Source of the DNA: Lachnospiraceae bacterium
Lineage (GTDB): Bacteria > Bacillota > Clostridia > Lachnospirales > Lachnospiraceae
Reading direction: 5' to 3'
DNA length: 57,363 nucleotides
Assembly: GCA_017441825.1 (NCBI GenBank)
Contig: JAFRVD010000015.1
Span: 1 to 57,363, forward strand
Shown here piece after piece: positions 35,058-44,008 of the stretch (the stretch's first letter is position 1; each line of letters starts with the position of its first letter). The translations under genes were made by a program, and so were the position numbers. The notes under the pieces were generated by a model. It worked only from the letters and a program-made list of their open reading frames with translations. It had not been told where the DNA came from and searched no databases.

Positions 35058-35309
35058 TCATGTGGAATAGCTGATGAACTTATCCGCGAGGGACGCCATA
35101 AACGATGCGAAGAAATTGTCCCAGCAGAAGACGATGTACCCGCCGTGGCCGATCGACCAGAGGCGGCTGACCGGGGTGACAATACGGTCGTTCACGGCAA
35201 ACCCCGTCTCCATGTCCACGTGCGACAGGATGGACCGGACGTTCCAGGTCTGGAAGCCCCGGAAGTTCTCCTTTTTCAGTTCAAGATACTCTTGAGGCAG
35301 CCGTTCCAT
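35058..35309 (-). pseudogene. Internally deleted six-hairpin glycosidase remnant
   Basis: An 83-residue frame. Residues 17-40 (GFQTWNVRSILSHV and GFAVN) match the N-terminal region of large six-hairpin glycosidases (GH63/trehalase-like). Residues 42-78 (DRIVTPVSRLWSIGHGGYIV and FCWDNFFASFM) match the catalytic-barrel start, which normally lies about 200 residues later. The two are joined directly in frame after residue 40, implying an internal deletion. The frame stops at 35058. In another frame, codons continue as HQLFHMIENGLVPGFGEEL to a TAA at 35017, possibly the original C terminus after a second lesion. It starts 6 nt after the VOC gene with GAGTGAGG upstream, so it was an operon member. 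Confidence 0.62.
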
Positions 35310-35315
35310 ATTGCC

Positions 35316-35735
35316 TCACTCCGCATATGCCTTTGCCTGCGGGCTTTCCGGGCTGATCTGCATGAGCTCGAGTTTATTGCCGTCCGGGTCTTTTACCCAC
35401 ATCTGCCAGTTCGTGTCTCCGCCCTGCTTCGGACGGATAAACACCGGCCAGCCGGCCTCGTCCAGCGCCTTCTCGCACGCGAAGATGTCGTCGATGCCCA
35501 GGCACAGATGGTCGTACGACGGATTGTCCGCCGGGAAATCCTGGCCCGGATCCGGGTAGAAGAGTTCGATGAAGGTGCGCGGCGCGACCTTCAGGTACTC
35601 GATCCAGGGCTTCCCGCCCCGTTCGATGGAAAACGCGTCCTGAAATCCCAGGATGCCGCAGTAGAATGCCTTTGCCTTGTCCATATCCCGGACGTTGATC
35701 CCCTGATGGGAGATCGCTTTGATCTCAATAGCCAT
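35316..35735 (-). CDS. VOC-family protein
   Basis: A 139-residue glyoxalase-fold protein. The first strand HQGINVRDMDKAKAFYCGIL supplies a first metal-ligand His, the DHLCLGIDDI strand a second, and FIELFYPDP and LELMQIS carry Glu ligands. KDPDGNKLELMQ is a classic VOC C-terminal block. ATG 35735 follows GGAGGTACGCAT. It is a tandem paralogue of the upstream VOC gene (35749-36162), with only 13 nt between them. It is followed by the glycosidase remnant. Substrate and reaction are unknown. Confidence 0.88.
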   Translation of the reverse strand: MAIEIKAISHQGINVRDMDKAKAFYCGILGFQDAFSIERGGKPWIEYLKVAPRTFIELFYPDPGQDFPADNPSYDHLCLGIDDIFACEKALDEAGWPVFIRPKQGGDTNWQMWVKDPDGNKLELMQISPESPQAKAYAE

Positions 35736-35748
35736 ATGCGTACCTCCG

Positions 35749-36162
35749 TCAGACCGTTGCCTGTTTGCTTGTGGGCGAGATCACCATGAACTCGATGTTG
35801 TTTCCGTCCGGGTCCTGGCACCAGCACTGCCAGTTGCCGTCGCTGCCGCCCTTCGGCGGGATCGTGATCACGATGTTGTTCTCCTTAAGCGTCTTTTCCA
35901 CTTCAAAGATGTCCGCCACTTCAATACAGATATGGTTGTTCGTGGACTTCACCGTGTAGTCGTCGATGGGATTTTTAGTAGTATAGAACAGCTCGATAAA
36001 CTGGCCGTTCCCCACCTTGATGTATTCGATGGACGGCTCCGGAGAACCCAGGGAGAACGCCCGTGTGAGCCCCAGCACATTGCAGTAGAAGTCGAGCGAC
36101 TTCTGCATGTCCCGGACCTTAAGCGCCAGATGCGCGATGCCGTTGATGGTCGTGCCTGCCAT
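35749..36162 (-). CDS. VOC-family protein, tandem paralogue
   Basis: A 137-residue glyoxalase-fold protein with the same ligand pattern as its neighbour: AHLALKVRDMQKSLDFYCNV, FIELFYTTK, NHICIEVADI and QDPDGNNIEFMVIS. The start at 36162 is chosen because GCGAGGTATTTCCT precedes it and the N terminus then matches the paralogue. It is first gene of the minus-strand run VOC-VOC-glycosidase remnant. The third VOC gene of the window (26127-26579) is more distant in sequence. Confidence 0.88.
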   Translation of the reverse strand: MAGTTINGIAHLALKVRDMQKSLDFYCNVLGLTRAFSLGSPEPSIEYIKVGNGQFIELFYTTKNPIDDYTVKSTNNHICIEVADIFEVEKTLKENNIVITIPPKGGSDGNWQCWCQDPDGNNIEFMVISPTSKQATV

Positions 36163-36504
36163 AGGAAATACCTCGCTTCCCTGTTTGTTTGAGTCCATCT
36201 TAGCATGTTCACTGCGGGAAGACAATGAACGGAGTGCAGAAAAACCGGGCGAAAAAACAGACAGAAAAGTGCTAATTCCCGGTGCAGGATTCCTGCCCGT
36301 CCGCAGCGCCCGATTCTCTCCGCCTAATCCGGAAAAACCACCGTATTACCACGTGTTATCCGGCTAAATACACGTTGACTGAACTGTTGAGTTTTATTAT
36401 AATGCTCCTTAGCGTATACGAAAAATACTACGGATTTATCCCGGCGGACATGAGCGCGTTTTACGGCCTATCCCGCCGGCATGAAAGATAAAGGAGACAG
36501 GGTT
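36163..36504. other. Divergent intergenic region
   Basis: About 340 bases between the minus-strand VOC operon and the ABC exporter. Apart from the plus-strand promoter at 36375-36403 I see no gene. No clear minus-strand promoter for the VOC genes was recognised. Confidence 0.6.
36375..36403 (+). promoter_or_regulatory. Promoter for the ABC exporter
   Basis: TTGACT at 36375-36380, 17-nt spacer, TATAAT at 36398-36403. About 100 nt of 5' leader precedes the ATPase ATG. Confidence 0.85.
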
Positions 36505-37209
36505 ATGCTGAAAATCGAACATCTGACAAAGATCTACAGTGAGACGAAGGCCGTCGACGATCTTTCCATCCATATCCAGCCTGGTGAGATCTACGGCTTT
36601 ATCGGCCACAACGGCGCAGGCAAGACGACCACCTTAAAGAGCGTTGCCGGGATCCTGCAGTTCAATGAGGGCGAGATCTATATCGACGGAAAATCCATCA
36701 AAAAAGAGCCTCTGGCCTGCAAAAAGATCACGGCCTATATTCCGGACAACCCGGACTTATATGAATTCATGACGGGCATCCAGTTCCTGAACTTTGTGGC
36801 GGACGTCTTTGAAGTCCCCGCGGAGGTCAGACAGGCGCGGATCCATGAATACGCGGAAAAGCTGGAGCTGACCGAGCATCTCGCACAGTCCATCTCTTCC
36901 TATTCCCACGGCATGAAGCAGAAGCTTGCGCTCATCTCCGGCTGGATCCATGAGCCGAAGCTCGTCATCATGGACGAGCCGTTCGTAGGCCTGGACCCGA
37001 AGGCGGCCTTCACAATGAAGGAAATGATGCGCGAACTCTGCGACCGCGGCAGCGCGATCTTCTTCTCCACACACGTACTGGAAGTCGCGGAAAAGCTCTG
37101 CGATAAAGTCGCCATCATCAAGAGCGGCCAGCTGATCCGCTCCGGTACCATGGAAGAGGTCCGCGGCGATGAATCGCTCGAGTCCGTATTCCTTGAACTG
37201 GAGGACTGA
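36505..37209 (+). CDS. ABC exporter ATP-binding protein
   Basis: A 234-residue ATPase of the ABC-2/drug-exporter type. Walker A is GHNGAGKTT at 34-42, the Q-loop region IPDNPDLYEFMT, the signature YSHGMKQKLALISG and Walker B LVIMDEPFVGLDP, with H-loop STHVLEV. SHGMKQ instead of SGGQ is usual for this exporter class. The start at 36505 follows AAAGGAGACAGGGTT. It is coupled to the large permease that starts 2 nt after its stop codon. Substrates in such systems range from peptides to lipids and are not indicated here. Confidence 0.93.
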   Translation: MLKIEHLTKIYSETKAVDDLSIHIQPGEIYGFIGHNGAGKTTTLKSVAGILQFNEGEIYIDGKSIKKEPLACKKITAYIPDNPDLYEFMTGIQFLNFVADVFEVPAEVRQARIHEYAEKLELTEHLAQSISSYSHGMKQKLALISGWIHEPKLVIMDEPFVGLDPKAAFTMKEMMRELCDRGSAIFFSTHVLEVAEKLCDKVAIIKSGQLIRSGTMEEVRGDESLESVFLELED

Positions 37210-37210
37210 C

Positions 37211-38818
37211 ATGCTGAAAACGCTCATTAAAAAACAATATATGGAGCTGTTCCGGTCCTACTTCGTGAACCAGAAGACCGGACAGCCCAGAAGCCACGGC
37301 AAGGTGATCGGCATGTTCGTGCTGTTCGGCTTCCTCATGGTGTTCTCTTCCGCGATGTTTTTCCTGGTGGCTGCAGGGCTCGGCTCGTCGCTTCTTGAGA
37401 TGGGTCTGGGCTGGCTGTACTTTACGATCCTCGGGATGCTGGCCGTCCTGTTCGGTACGTTCGGCAGCGTGTTCAACACTTATGCGGGCCTGTACCGGGC
37501 CAAGGACAACGATCTGCTGATCTCCATGCCCATCCCGCCCGGGAGGATCCTGTTCGCGCGGGTGTCCGGCGTCTATGGCTTAAGCCTCCTCTACAGCGCG
37601 CTCGTATGGGTGCCGGCCTGCATCTATTATTGGGCCTTCGGTTCGCCGTCCGTAATTGCGGTCGTCTTTGACGTCCTGCTGATCTTCGTGATCGCTTTCT
37701 TCGTGTCCGTCCTGACCTGCCTCCTTGGCTGGGTAGTGGCGCTCATCGCCGGAAAGCTCAAAAATAAGAGCTTTGTGGTCGTCCTGATCACTCTCGTGTT
37801 CCTGGGGCTTTACTACTTTGTCTGCTTCAAGATGTCCGACTTCATGACGTCGCTTATTGCGAATGCGGACGCCGTCGGAAACACGATGAAGAACTGGTTC
37901 AATTTCCTGTACCAGCTCGGGCATGCGGCAGTGGGCGAAGTGGTGCCGATGCTGATCTTTACCGTCATCACGTTTGCACTGGCAGCCATCTGCTACTACG
38001 TGCTTTCGAGGACTTTCATCCGTATCGCGACCGCAAAGACCTCCGAAAAGAAGGCGGTCTATGTGGAAAAGACGGCGAAGCAGAAGGGCGTCCGGAAAGC
38101 GCTGTTCATGCGTGAGCTGAAGCACTTTACGTCGAACCCGACCTATATGCTGAACTGCGGCCTGGGCGTCGCCTTTATGATCGCGGTCCCGGTGCTTCTT
38201 TTCATCAACCGGACCAAGGTCCTGATGATCATTGCCATGCTCAGTGAAGAAATGCCCGGAAACGTCATGACCGCCCTGCCGTTATTCTTAGCGGGTGCGA
38301 TGGCCCTGATGGCGGGTCTCAATATGATCTCCACGCCGTCAGTCTCTTTAGAGGGCAAGTCTCTCTGGATCCTCCGGTCGCTTCCGGTTAGGACCAGCAC
38401 TGTCCTTGAGGAGAAGGCGAACCTGCACTTTACCATCAATGAAATTCCGATCATCCTCGCGGTAGTCGTCTCCGGGGTGATCCTGAAGCTGGACGCGGTG
38501 AGCATCATTCTGGCGCTCCTCATTGCGACGCTTTATAACCTGTTCATCGCGCTGTTCGGTCTCATGATGGGCGTGTCCCGGCCGAACCTGATCTGGACCA
38601 CGGAAATGCAGCCCATCAAGCAGAGCACGAACGTACTGCTTGTGATGTTAGTGGGCTGGGTGATGACGGCGGCAATTGTCGGCTTATACTTCCTTCTGAA
38701 GGTACCGTTCTCCGTCAACATCTACTGCACGATCTGGGTCGTCCTTCTTGCAGTCATGGATCTTCTGCTGCTGAAGTGGATGCGTACGGTCGGCGTGAGG
38801 AAGCTCGAAGAACTGTGA
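37211..38818 (+). CDS. ABC exporter permease, large membrane protein
   Basis: A 535-residue membrane protein with about 12 hydrophobic segments in two halves, separated by a charged cytoplasmic stretch (about 280-320, rich in Lys). It resembles the large single-chain permeases that accompany ABC-2-type ATPases in Clostridia. The N terminus (MLKTLIKKQYMELFRSYFVN) is cytoplasmic and basic. The start at 37211 is behind CTGGAGGACTGAC in the end of the ATPase gene. Substrate unknown. Confidence 0.87.
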   Translation: MLKTLIKKQYMELFRSYFVNQKTGQPRSHGKVIGMFVLFGFLMVFSSAMFFLVAAGLGSSLLEMGLGWLYFTILGMLAVLFGTFGSVFNTYAGLYRAKDNDLLISMPIPPGRILFARVSGVYGLSLLYSALVWVPACIYYWAFGSPSVIAVVFDVLLIFVIAFFVSVLTCLLGWVVALIAGKLKNKSFVVVLITLVFLGLYYFVCFKMSDFMTSLIANADAVGNTMKNWFNFLYQLGHAAVGEVVPMLIFTVITFALAAICYYVLSRTFIRIATAKTSEKKAVYVEKTAKQKGVRKALFMRELKHFTSNPTYMLNCGLGVAFMIAVPVLLFINRTKVLMIIAMLSEEMPGNVMTALPLFLAGAMALMAGLNMISTPSVSLEGKSLWILRSLPVRTSTVLEEKANLHFTINEIPIILAVVVSGVILKLDAVSIILALLIATLYNLFIALFGLMMGVSRPNLIWTTEMQPIKQSTNVLLVMLVGWVMTAAIVGLYFLLKVPFSVNIYCTIWVVLLAVMDLLLLKWMRTVGVRKLEEL

Positions 38819-38855
38819 CCCCGACCCTTTGGTTTTCTTGAAATATCCTGTACGG

Positions 38856-38943
38856 TCACCGGCTTTTCCGGAACTATCCGTTGCGATTTCTTCCGCCTGA
38901 TGGTAGAATGATTTTTACAACGGAAGTGATGAAAAGCCGGTGA
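38856..38943. promoter_or_regulatory. Promoter enclosed by nested inverted repeats, upstream of PfkB gene
   Basis: TTGCGA (38881-38886), 17-nt spacer and TAGAAT (38904-38909) form a promoter. It is flanked by an outer perfect 13-bp inverted repeat, TCACCGGCTTTTC (38856-38868) and GAAAAGCCGGTGA (38931-38943), and an inner 7-bp one, TCCGTTG (38877-38883) and CAACGGA (38918-38924). Confidence 0.65.
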
Positions 38944-38974
38944 TTCTGACTGCCTGACGGCAGGAGACAGGTGA

Positions 38975-39904
38975 ATGAAGAGGGCAAATATGAGTATTGC
39001 GGTGATCGGGCCGGTATTTGTGGACGTAAAAGGGTATCCGCTCGGGGCGTTCAACCCGGCGGGAAGAAATATGGGGCGGGTGGAGACCGTCCATGGCGGC
39101 GTCTCCAGAAACGTGGCCGAGGATCTTGCGAATCTCGGCCTCGCCCCGCTATTTGTGAGCCTTGCGGATGAAGGCGGTTCCGGCGATGACGTCCTGAAGC
39201 GCCTCGAGTCGCGCGGGGTGGACACCCGCTTCGTGCGGCGTGTTTCGGACGGCATGGGACTGTGGCTCGCGGTCTTTGACGACCGCGGGAACGTGGCGGC
39301 GTCCATTTCAAAGCGGCCGGATTTTACGCCTGTCCTTGATACGCTCGAGGAATCCGGCGATGAGATCTTCCGGGACTGCGACAGCATCGCGCTCGAGATC
39401 GACGCGGACGAGCGGGTCATTTCGACCGTCTTCCGATACGCGGAAAAGTACGGAAAGGACGTGTACGCGGTGGTCTCCAACATGAGCATCGCGGCGGAGC
39501 GGATCGAATATATCCGGAAGGTCCGGTGCCTCATCTGCAACCAGGAAGAAGCGGGGCTTCTCTTTTCGGAAAACTATCTGAATGCGACGCCCGGAGACAT
39601 CATCAAGGATCTTAAGGTCATGCTCAGGAGCTCCGGGATCCCGGCGATGATCGTGACGATGGGCGCCCAGGGCGCCGTCTATGCCTCCCAGAGCGGCGAG
39701 TGCGGGTACTGCCGTGCGGAGGACGTGAAAGCGGTCGATACGGCAGGCGCCGGGGACGCATTCTTTGCGGGTGCCGCGGCAGGGCTTACGTACGGAAAGA
39801 ACCTTTCGGAGGCGTGCGCGATCGGTACGAGGGTGGCGGCGTCTGTGATCACATCGGTGGAAAACGTGTGCCCGGTGTTATCAATGGAGCGCTTCGGGCT
39901 TTAA
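38975..39904 (+). CDS. PfkB-family carbohydrate kinase
   Basis: A 309-residue sugar or nucleoside kinase of the ribokinase/PfkB family. It has GGVSRNVAEDLANLG near residue 42, the first PfkB signature region, and the ATP-site/catalytic DTAGAGDAFFAGAAAGL near residue 260, in which the last Asp is the catalytic base. The substrate is uncertain: relatives phosphorylate fructose, ribose, KDG, inosine or pseudouridine. The start ATG follows AGGAGACAGGTGA. It lies between the ABC exporter and a MATE gene under its own promoter with nested inverted repeats. Confidence 0.9.
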   Translation: MKRANMSIAVIGPVFVDVKGYPLGAFNPAGRNMGRVETVHGGVSRNVAEDLANLGLAPLFVSLADEGGSGDDVLKRLESRGVDTRFVRRVSDGMGLWLAVFDDRGNVAASISKRPDFTPVLDTLEESGDEIFRDCDSIALEIDADERVISTVFRYAEKYGKDVYAVVSNMSIAAERIEYIRKVRCLICNQEEAGLLFSENYLNATPGDIIKDLKVMLRSSGIPAMIVTMGAQGAVYASQSGECGYCRAEDVKAVDTAGAGDAFFAGAAAGLTYGKNLSEACAIGTRVAASVITSVENVCPVLSMERFGL

Positions 39905-39977
39905 CACCCGGGGAAATAAAGACAGAGAATTCGGACAGATAATAAAGACAGGGATTTTCAGCAGGAATACAGAATTT

Positions 39978-41405
39978 ATGGCTTATCAGGTACAGACAGG
40001 GAAGAAAACGTTCAGGCAGCGGTTCATCGGCGACCGCAGCTTTTACAGGCACGTCCTCGGGATCACCATCCCGATCATCATCCAGAACTTCATCACGAAC
40101 TTCGTGGGCATGCTGGACAACATCATGGTGGGGCGGATCGGCACGGAGCAGATGTCGGGCGTGTCCATCGCGAACCAGCTGATCTTTGTGTATTTCCTCT
40201 GCATGTTCGGGGGACTGGGCGGGATCGGCATCTTTACGGCGCAGTACTACGGCTCCGGCGATGAAGAGGGCATCCGCCACACCTTCCGCGCGAAGCTGTG
40301 GCTCATTGTGGTGCTGTCGGCCATTGCAGCGGCGGTCCTTTTAAACTACGGGCCGGCGCTTCTTCAGCTGTTTTTGAATGAGGAAAACGCGGAGGAGAGC
40401 ATGGCGGCCACGCTCCGCTACGGCACGGAGTACATGCGGATCATCCTGATTTCGTTCCCGGCCATCGCCGTGCTGCAGACGTACGCGTCCACCCTCCGCG
40501 GCTGCGGAGAGACCCGGATGCCGATGGTGGCGGGCATCATCGCAGTATTCGTGAACCTGGTGCTCAACTACGTGCTGATCTTCGGCCACCTGGGCTTCCC
40601 GGTCATGGGCGTGCGCGGCGCGGCCATCGCGACGGTAGTCTCCCGGTACGTAGAGGCAAGTATCTGCGCAGTTTACGTCCACACGCACAGCGAAAAGCAC
40701 AGCTGGATCAAGGGCATGTACCGGACCTTGCGCGTGCCGTTCTCGGAAGTGAAGCGGTACGTGTCGAAAGGATCGCTGCTCCTTGCGAACGAGGCGCTGT
40801 GGTCCATCGGCATGACCACGCTCACGCAGTGCTATTCTATGCGCGGGCTGAATATCATCGTCGCGTTCAACATCGCGAATACGCTCACGAACCTGCTGAA
40901 CGTGGTGTTCTTCTCCATGGGCGACGCGGTGTCCATCATTATCGGGCAGCTCCTGGGCGCTAATAAGCTCGAAGAAGCCAAGGACACGGACAACAAGATC
41001 ATCGCGTTCGGCGTGGTCTTCAGCCTGTTCTCCATGACGCTGCTCCTGATCCTCGGGCGGTTCTTCCCGCTGCTTTACAACACGAATGATGAAGCGCGCC
41101 ACATGGCTACGCAGGTCATGACCATCCAGGCGCTCATTGCGCCGGTCATCGCGTTCACGCACTGCGCGTACTTTACGCTCCGGACCGGCGGCAAGACGCT
41201 TATCACGTTCCTGTTTGACTCCGCGTTTACGTGGCTCATCAGCGTGCCCATCGCATTCTGCCTGAGCCGCTTCACGGGACTCCCGGCCATTGGCATCTTC
41301 ATCTGTGTCACCGCCGCCGATATCATCAAAATGATCATCGGCTTCTTCCTGGTCCGGAGCAACATCTGGATCGTCAACCTCGCGGAGAGGGGAGAGACGG
41401 CCTAA
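39978..41405 (+). CDS. MATE-family efflux transporter (second)
   Basis: A 475-residue, roughly 12-segment antiporter. Family marks are ITIPIIIQNFITNFVGMLDN and IMVGRIGTEQMSGVSIANQL in the first half, GGLGGIGIFTAQYYGSGDEE, and GDAVSIIIGQLLGANKLEEA in the second half. It exports small molecules using an ion gradient. Its last 4 bases overlap the end of the convergent GH105-like gene. Two copies of AATAAAGACAG lie in the short leader (39913-39950), with unknown significance. Confidence 0.93.
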   Translation: MAYQVQTGKKTFRQRFIGDRSFYRHVLGITIPIIIQNFITNFVGMLDNIMVGRIGTEQMSGVSIANQLIFVYFLCMFGGLGGIGIFTAQYYGSGDEEGIRHTFRAKLWLIVVLSAIAAAVLLNYGPALLQLFLNEENAEESMAATLRYGTEYMRIILISFPAIAVLQTYASTLRGCGETRMPMVAGIIAVFVNLVLNYVLIFGHLGFPVMGVRGAAIATVVSRYVEASICAVYVHTHSEKHSWIKGMYRTLRVPFSEVKRYVSKGSLLLANEALWSIGMTTLTQCYSMRGLNIIVAFNIANTLTNLLNVVFFSMGDAVSIIIGQLLGANKLEEAKDTDNKIIAFGVVFSLFSMTLLLILGRFFPLLYNTNDEARHMATQVMTIQALIAPVIAFTHCAYFTLRTGGKTLITFLFDSAFTWLISVPIAFCLSRFTGLPAIGIFICVTAADIIKMIIGFFLVRSNIWIVNLAERGETA

Positions 41406-42433
41406 ATCTGCAGCGCCAGCGCCTCCATCATCACGAACGAAGCCTGCGCCTCCGGGGACATTCCCGACTTGTCAAAAGTGGGCGCGCCGCAGGCGCCGTG
41501 GATGAAGCCGATGCCGTCCTGCCGGGCCTCCGCGCCCTCGCGCATCCTGTCCGCAGCCGGGAGGTACTTCCGGTCGAGCCAGCCGTCCTTCACGCCGCGG
41601 TAGACGGACGCTGCGGTCATGATGGGCGCCGCCGCGTCCACAAAGGTCTCCGCATTGTCCAGGATATCGTGGAACAGGCCGTCTTCAGTCTGCCACGGAA
41701 GCATGCCGTTCAGAATCAGCAGGTATTCGCGGATGAGTTCGTCCCGCTCCGGGATCTCCGGATCCGCGAGGAGCATTGAATAGCCCATAAGCGCCCAGCC
41801 GTTCCCGGTCGCCCAGTGATTCGGGTCGGTCCATATGCCGGTTTCCGCGTTCGCAATGTGAATGAGGAGGCCGGCTTTTTTGTCGAACATAGCGTCAAAA
41901 TAGCCCCGCATCTGCTTCACGGCCTCTGCTTTCCTGTCTGCGGCGGCCAGATAGGGCGGCAGCATGTACATCGAATCCGCCCAGAATTCCGGGGCGTTCA
42001 TCACGTGGTGGAGGATTCCGTTTTTGTCCCGCGGCGCCCGTTCGCGGACCCAGCCGGCGATCCCCGCAGCCGCAGGCTCCAGGATCCCAAGCGCCGTCAT
42101 CACGTCATCTTCGGCGAGCCCCAGCGTGGTCTCTTCCGGGGCTTTCCCGGACCAGAGCGCACTGAGATCACCCTTTAAGCAGTCGATACTCGCGAGGATC
42201 CCCGTACCGGGCGATACCGGATCCGTGACTGCGTTGTTCGCGGCGACCATCGCCGTGCGGCCGTCCGGGACAGAGCGGTACGCCGCCTCGATGGCCATCC
42301 GGAGGAGCGTCTTCATATCGCCGGCCTCCAGCACCGCATTCATGGCGGTCCCGTGCTCCCAGGAGTGGCGCTGCATGGAGAGGAGCACCTCCTTGGCGTT
42401 ACTGAGTCTTTTCTGCATGTCTTCTTTGTTCAT
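41402..42433 (-). CDS. GH105/GH88-like unsaturated glycuronyl hydrolase
   Basis: A 343-residue alpha/alpha6-barrel protein resembling GH105 hydrolases, which remove unsaturated uronyl residues left by pectin or glycosaminoglycan lyases. Visible blocks are SWEHGTAMNAVLEAG near the N terminus, FWADSMYMLPPYLA near residue 150 (catalytic Asp region), WATGNGWALMGYSM near 210 and GLFHDILDNAETFVDA near 255. No signal peptide is present, so it is cytoplasmic. A good ribosome binding site is not adjacent to the ATG; AGAGGAGG lies about 27 nt away, too far, so the start is less secure. It is last in the SMP-30/xylulokinase/GH105 operon. Confidence 0.85.
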   Translation of the reverse strand: MNKEDMQKRLSNAKEVLLSMQRHSWEHGTAMNAVLEAGDMKTLLRMAIEAAYRSVPDGRTAMVAANNAVTDPVSPGTGILASIDCLKGDLSALWSGKAPEETTLGLAEDDVMTALGILEPAAAGIAGWVRERAPRDKNGILHHVMNAPEFWADSMYMLPPYLAAADRKAEAVKQMRGYFDAMFDKKAGLLIHIANAETGIWTDPNHWATGNGWALMGYSMLLADPEIPERDELIREYLLILNGMLPWQTEDGLFHDILDNAETFVDAAAPIMTAASVYRGVKDGWLDRKYLPAADRMREGAEARQDGIGFIHGACGAPTFDKSGMSPEAQASFVMMEALALQI

Positions 42434-42502
42434 CTGTTCTGCGGCTGGAAAGCCGCGCCTCCTCTCTGTTTGAAATACCGATCCTGCTTACAGGCGCTCC
42501 GC

Positions 42503-43999
42503 TCATCCGAAAAGCGCGTGATACAGCTTGTCAAATTCCTTCTTTCCCTCCGTGTAGAGCGCATGCGCCTCGGGGTCCGGCAGGAGCGTCTCCTTCATTT
42601 TCACAAAGCGGCTGACGGCCGAAAAGTCCGGGAACAGGCCTGCGCCTACTCCGGCGATGACCGCCGCACCCAGCGAATTCGCCTCGCTGATATTCTCCGG
42701 AATCTGTACCGGGATCCCGAACATATCTGAAAAGATCCGGCACCAGACGCGCCCCTGCGCGCCGCCGCCGATCACAGTGACCGCCTCAATATCCTTCTTC
42801 CTGTTCAGCATGTCAAAGCATAAGCCCAGATTATACGCCACGCCCTCAAGCGTACTCCGCACGATATCCGCGCGCGTCGTTTCCGACGTCACGCCGATGT
42901 ACGCCCCCTTCGCCTCCGGATTCCACCGGGGCGCGCGTTCCCCCATGAGATGCGGCAGGAAGTAAAGCCCCCGAGCGCCAACGGGCGACTCCGCCGCCTC
43001 TTCGTTCAGGAGGTCGTACGGGGAGATCCCGAGCGCTTTCGCCTTTTCCGTCTCTGATACGCCTATCACGTTCTTCAGCCAGCTGTAGCTCCCGCAGGCG
43101 TACTGCATGGTCGCGTTCGGGGAGTAGAGTCCCGGCACCGCGTGTGCCCAGCAGACGATGCGCATTTCCGGGTCGAGGATCGGCTCCGTGGAGGTGGAGG
43201 CGACCCAGGCGGACGTGCCGAGGGAGAGATACGCGCTCCCCGGGGCCACGCTGCCGGCGCCTACGTTGGCGGCCACACCATCGCCGGCACCCATCACGAC
43301 CTTTGTACGGGTCGAAAGGCCGGTCTCCTGTGCGGCGGATTCCGTGACGGTCCCGAGGCACTCCGTGGAGGGGACGATCTCCGGGAATTTTGCGGGGTCG
43401 ATACCGGACGCCGCAAGGATCCGTTCGGACCACTGAAGCGTCCCGAGGTCAAAGCACGTGGTGCTGTTCGCGTCCGAGGGGTCGGTACAGAAGCGGCCCG
43501 TGAGCCGCATCGCGATGAAATCCTTTGCGTTCAGGAATTTGTACGCTTTTTTGTAGACTTCAGGCTCGTTCTTCTGAAGCCACATGGCCTTCTGGAGCGC
43601 GTAGGACGCCGTGTTCCGGTGTCCGTTGCTTTGGTAAAACTCCGCGAGCGGCACCTTTTCCGCAAGCGCCTCCGCCTCCGCCTGGGCCCGCTGGTCCGCC
43701 CAGATGAGCGCGCGGCGGAGCGGCCGCCCGTCCCGGTCCACCGGGAGGCAGCCCATCATCTGCCCGCTGAAGCTCACCGCAGCGATCTCTTCAGCCCGGA
43801 CACCCGTCTCTAAAAGAAGCTCTCTTGTCGAATCTCTGAAGCCCCGCCACCAGTCCTCAGCGTCCTGCTCCGCGGTGAGCGCGCTGTCCTGATACAATGG
43901 GTAGGCCTTGGTCACGCTCATGAGAAGCGTGCCGTCTTCCCGGAACAACGTGGCCTTGTTGCCCGACGTCCCGAGATCATGTGCCAGAATATAACGCAT
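42503..43999 (-). CDS. xylB: FGGY-family carbohydrate kinase, xylulokinase-like
   Basis: A 498-residue sugar kinase with an N-terminal phosphate-binding motif AHDLGTSGNKATLF, the GQMMGCLPVDRDG substrate loop, ALIWADQRAQAEAE, MGAGDGVAANVGAG in the middle and the C-terminal ATP-site VIGGGAQGRVWCRI followed by EANSLGAAVIAGVGAG. This is closest to xylulokinase, which makes xylulose 5-phosphate for the pentose pathway, but other ketose or polyol substrates are possible. The ATG follows TAAGGAGCTCGT. It sits between the SMP-30-like and GH105-like genes, so the operon handles a pentose- or uronate-containing sugar. Confidence 0.88.
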   Translation of the reverse strand: MRYILAHDLGTSGNKATLFREDGTLLMSVTKAYPLYQDSALTAEQDAEDWWRGFRDSTRELLLETGVRAEEIAAVSFSGQMMGCLPVDRDGRPLRRALIWADQRAQAEAEALAEKVPLAEFYQSNGHRNTASYALQKAMWLQKNEPEVYKKAYKFLNAKDFIAMRLTGRFCTDPSDANSTTCFDLGTLQWSERILAASGIDPAKFPEIVPSTECLGTVTESAAQETGLSTRTKVVMGAGDGVAANVGAGSVAPGSAYLSLGTSAWVASTSTEPILDPEMRIVCWAHAVPGLYSPNATMQYACGSYSWLKNVIGVSETEKAKALGISPYDLLNEEAAESPVGARGLYFLPHLMGERAPRWNPEAKGAYIGVTSETTRADIVRSTLEGVAYNLGLCFDMLNRKKDIEAVTVIGGGAQGRVWCRIFSDMFGIPVQIPENISEANSLGAAVIAGVGAGLFPDFSAVSRFVKMKETLLPDPEAHALYTEGKKEFDKLYHALFG

Positions 44000-44008
44000 A
44001 CGAGCTCC

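Noticed and set aside
39913-39950. Two AATAAAGACAG copies before the second MATE gene as a possible repeat array
   Set aside because: Only two short copies with unequal context; too little for a CRISPR or regulatory call.
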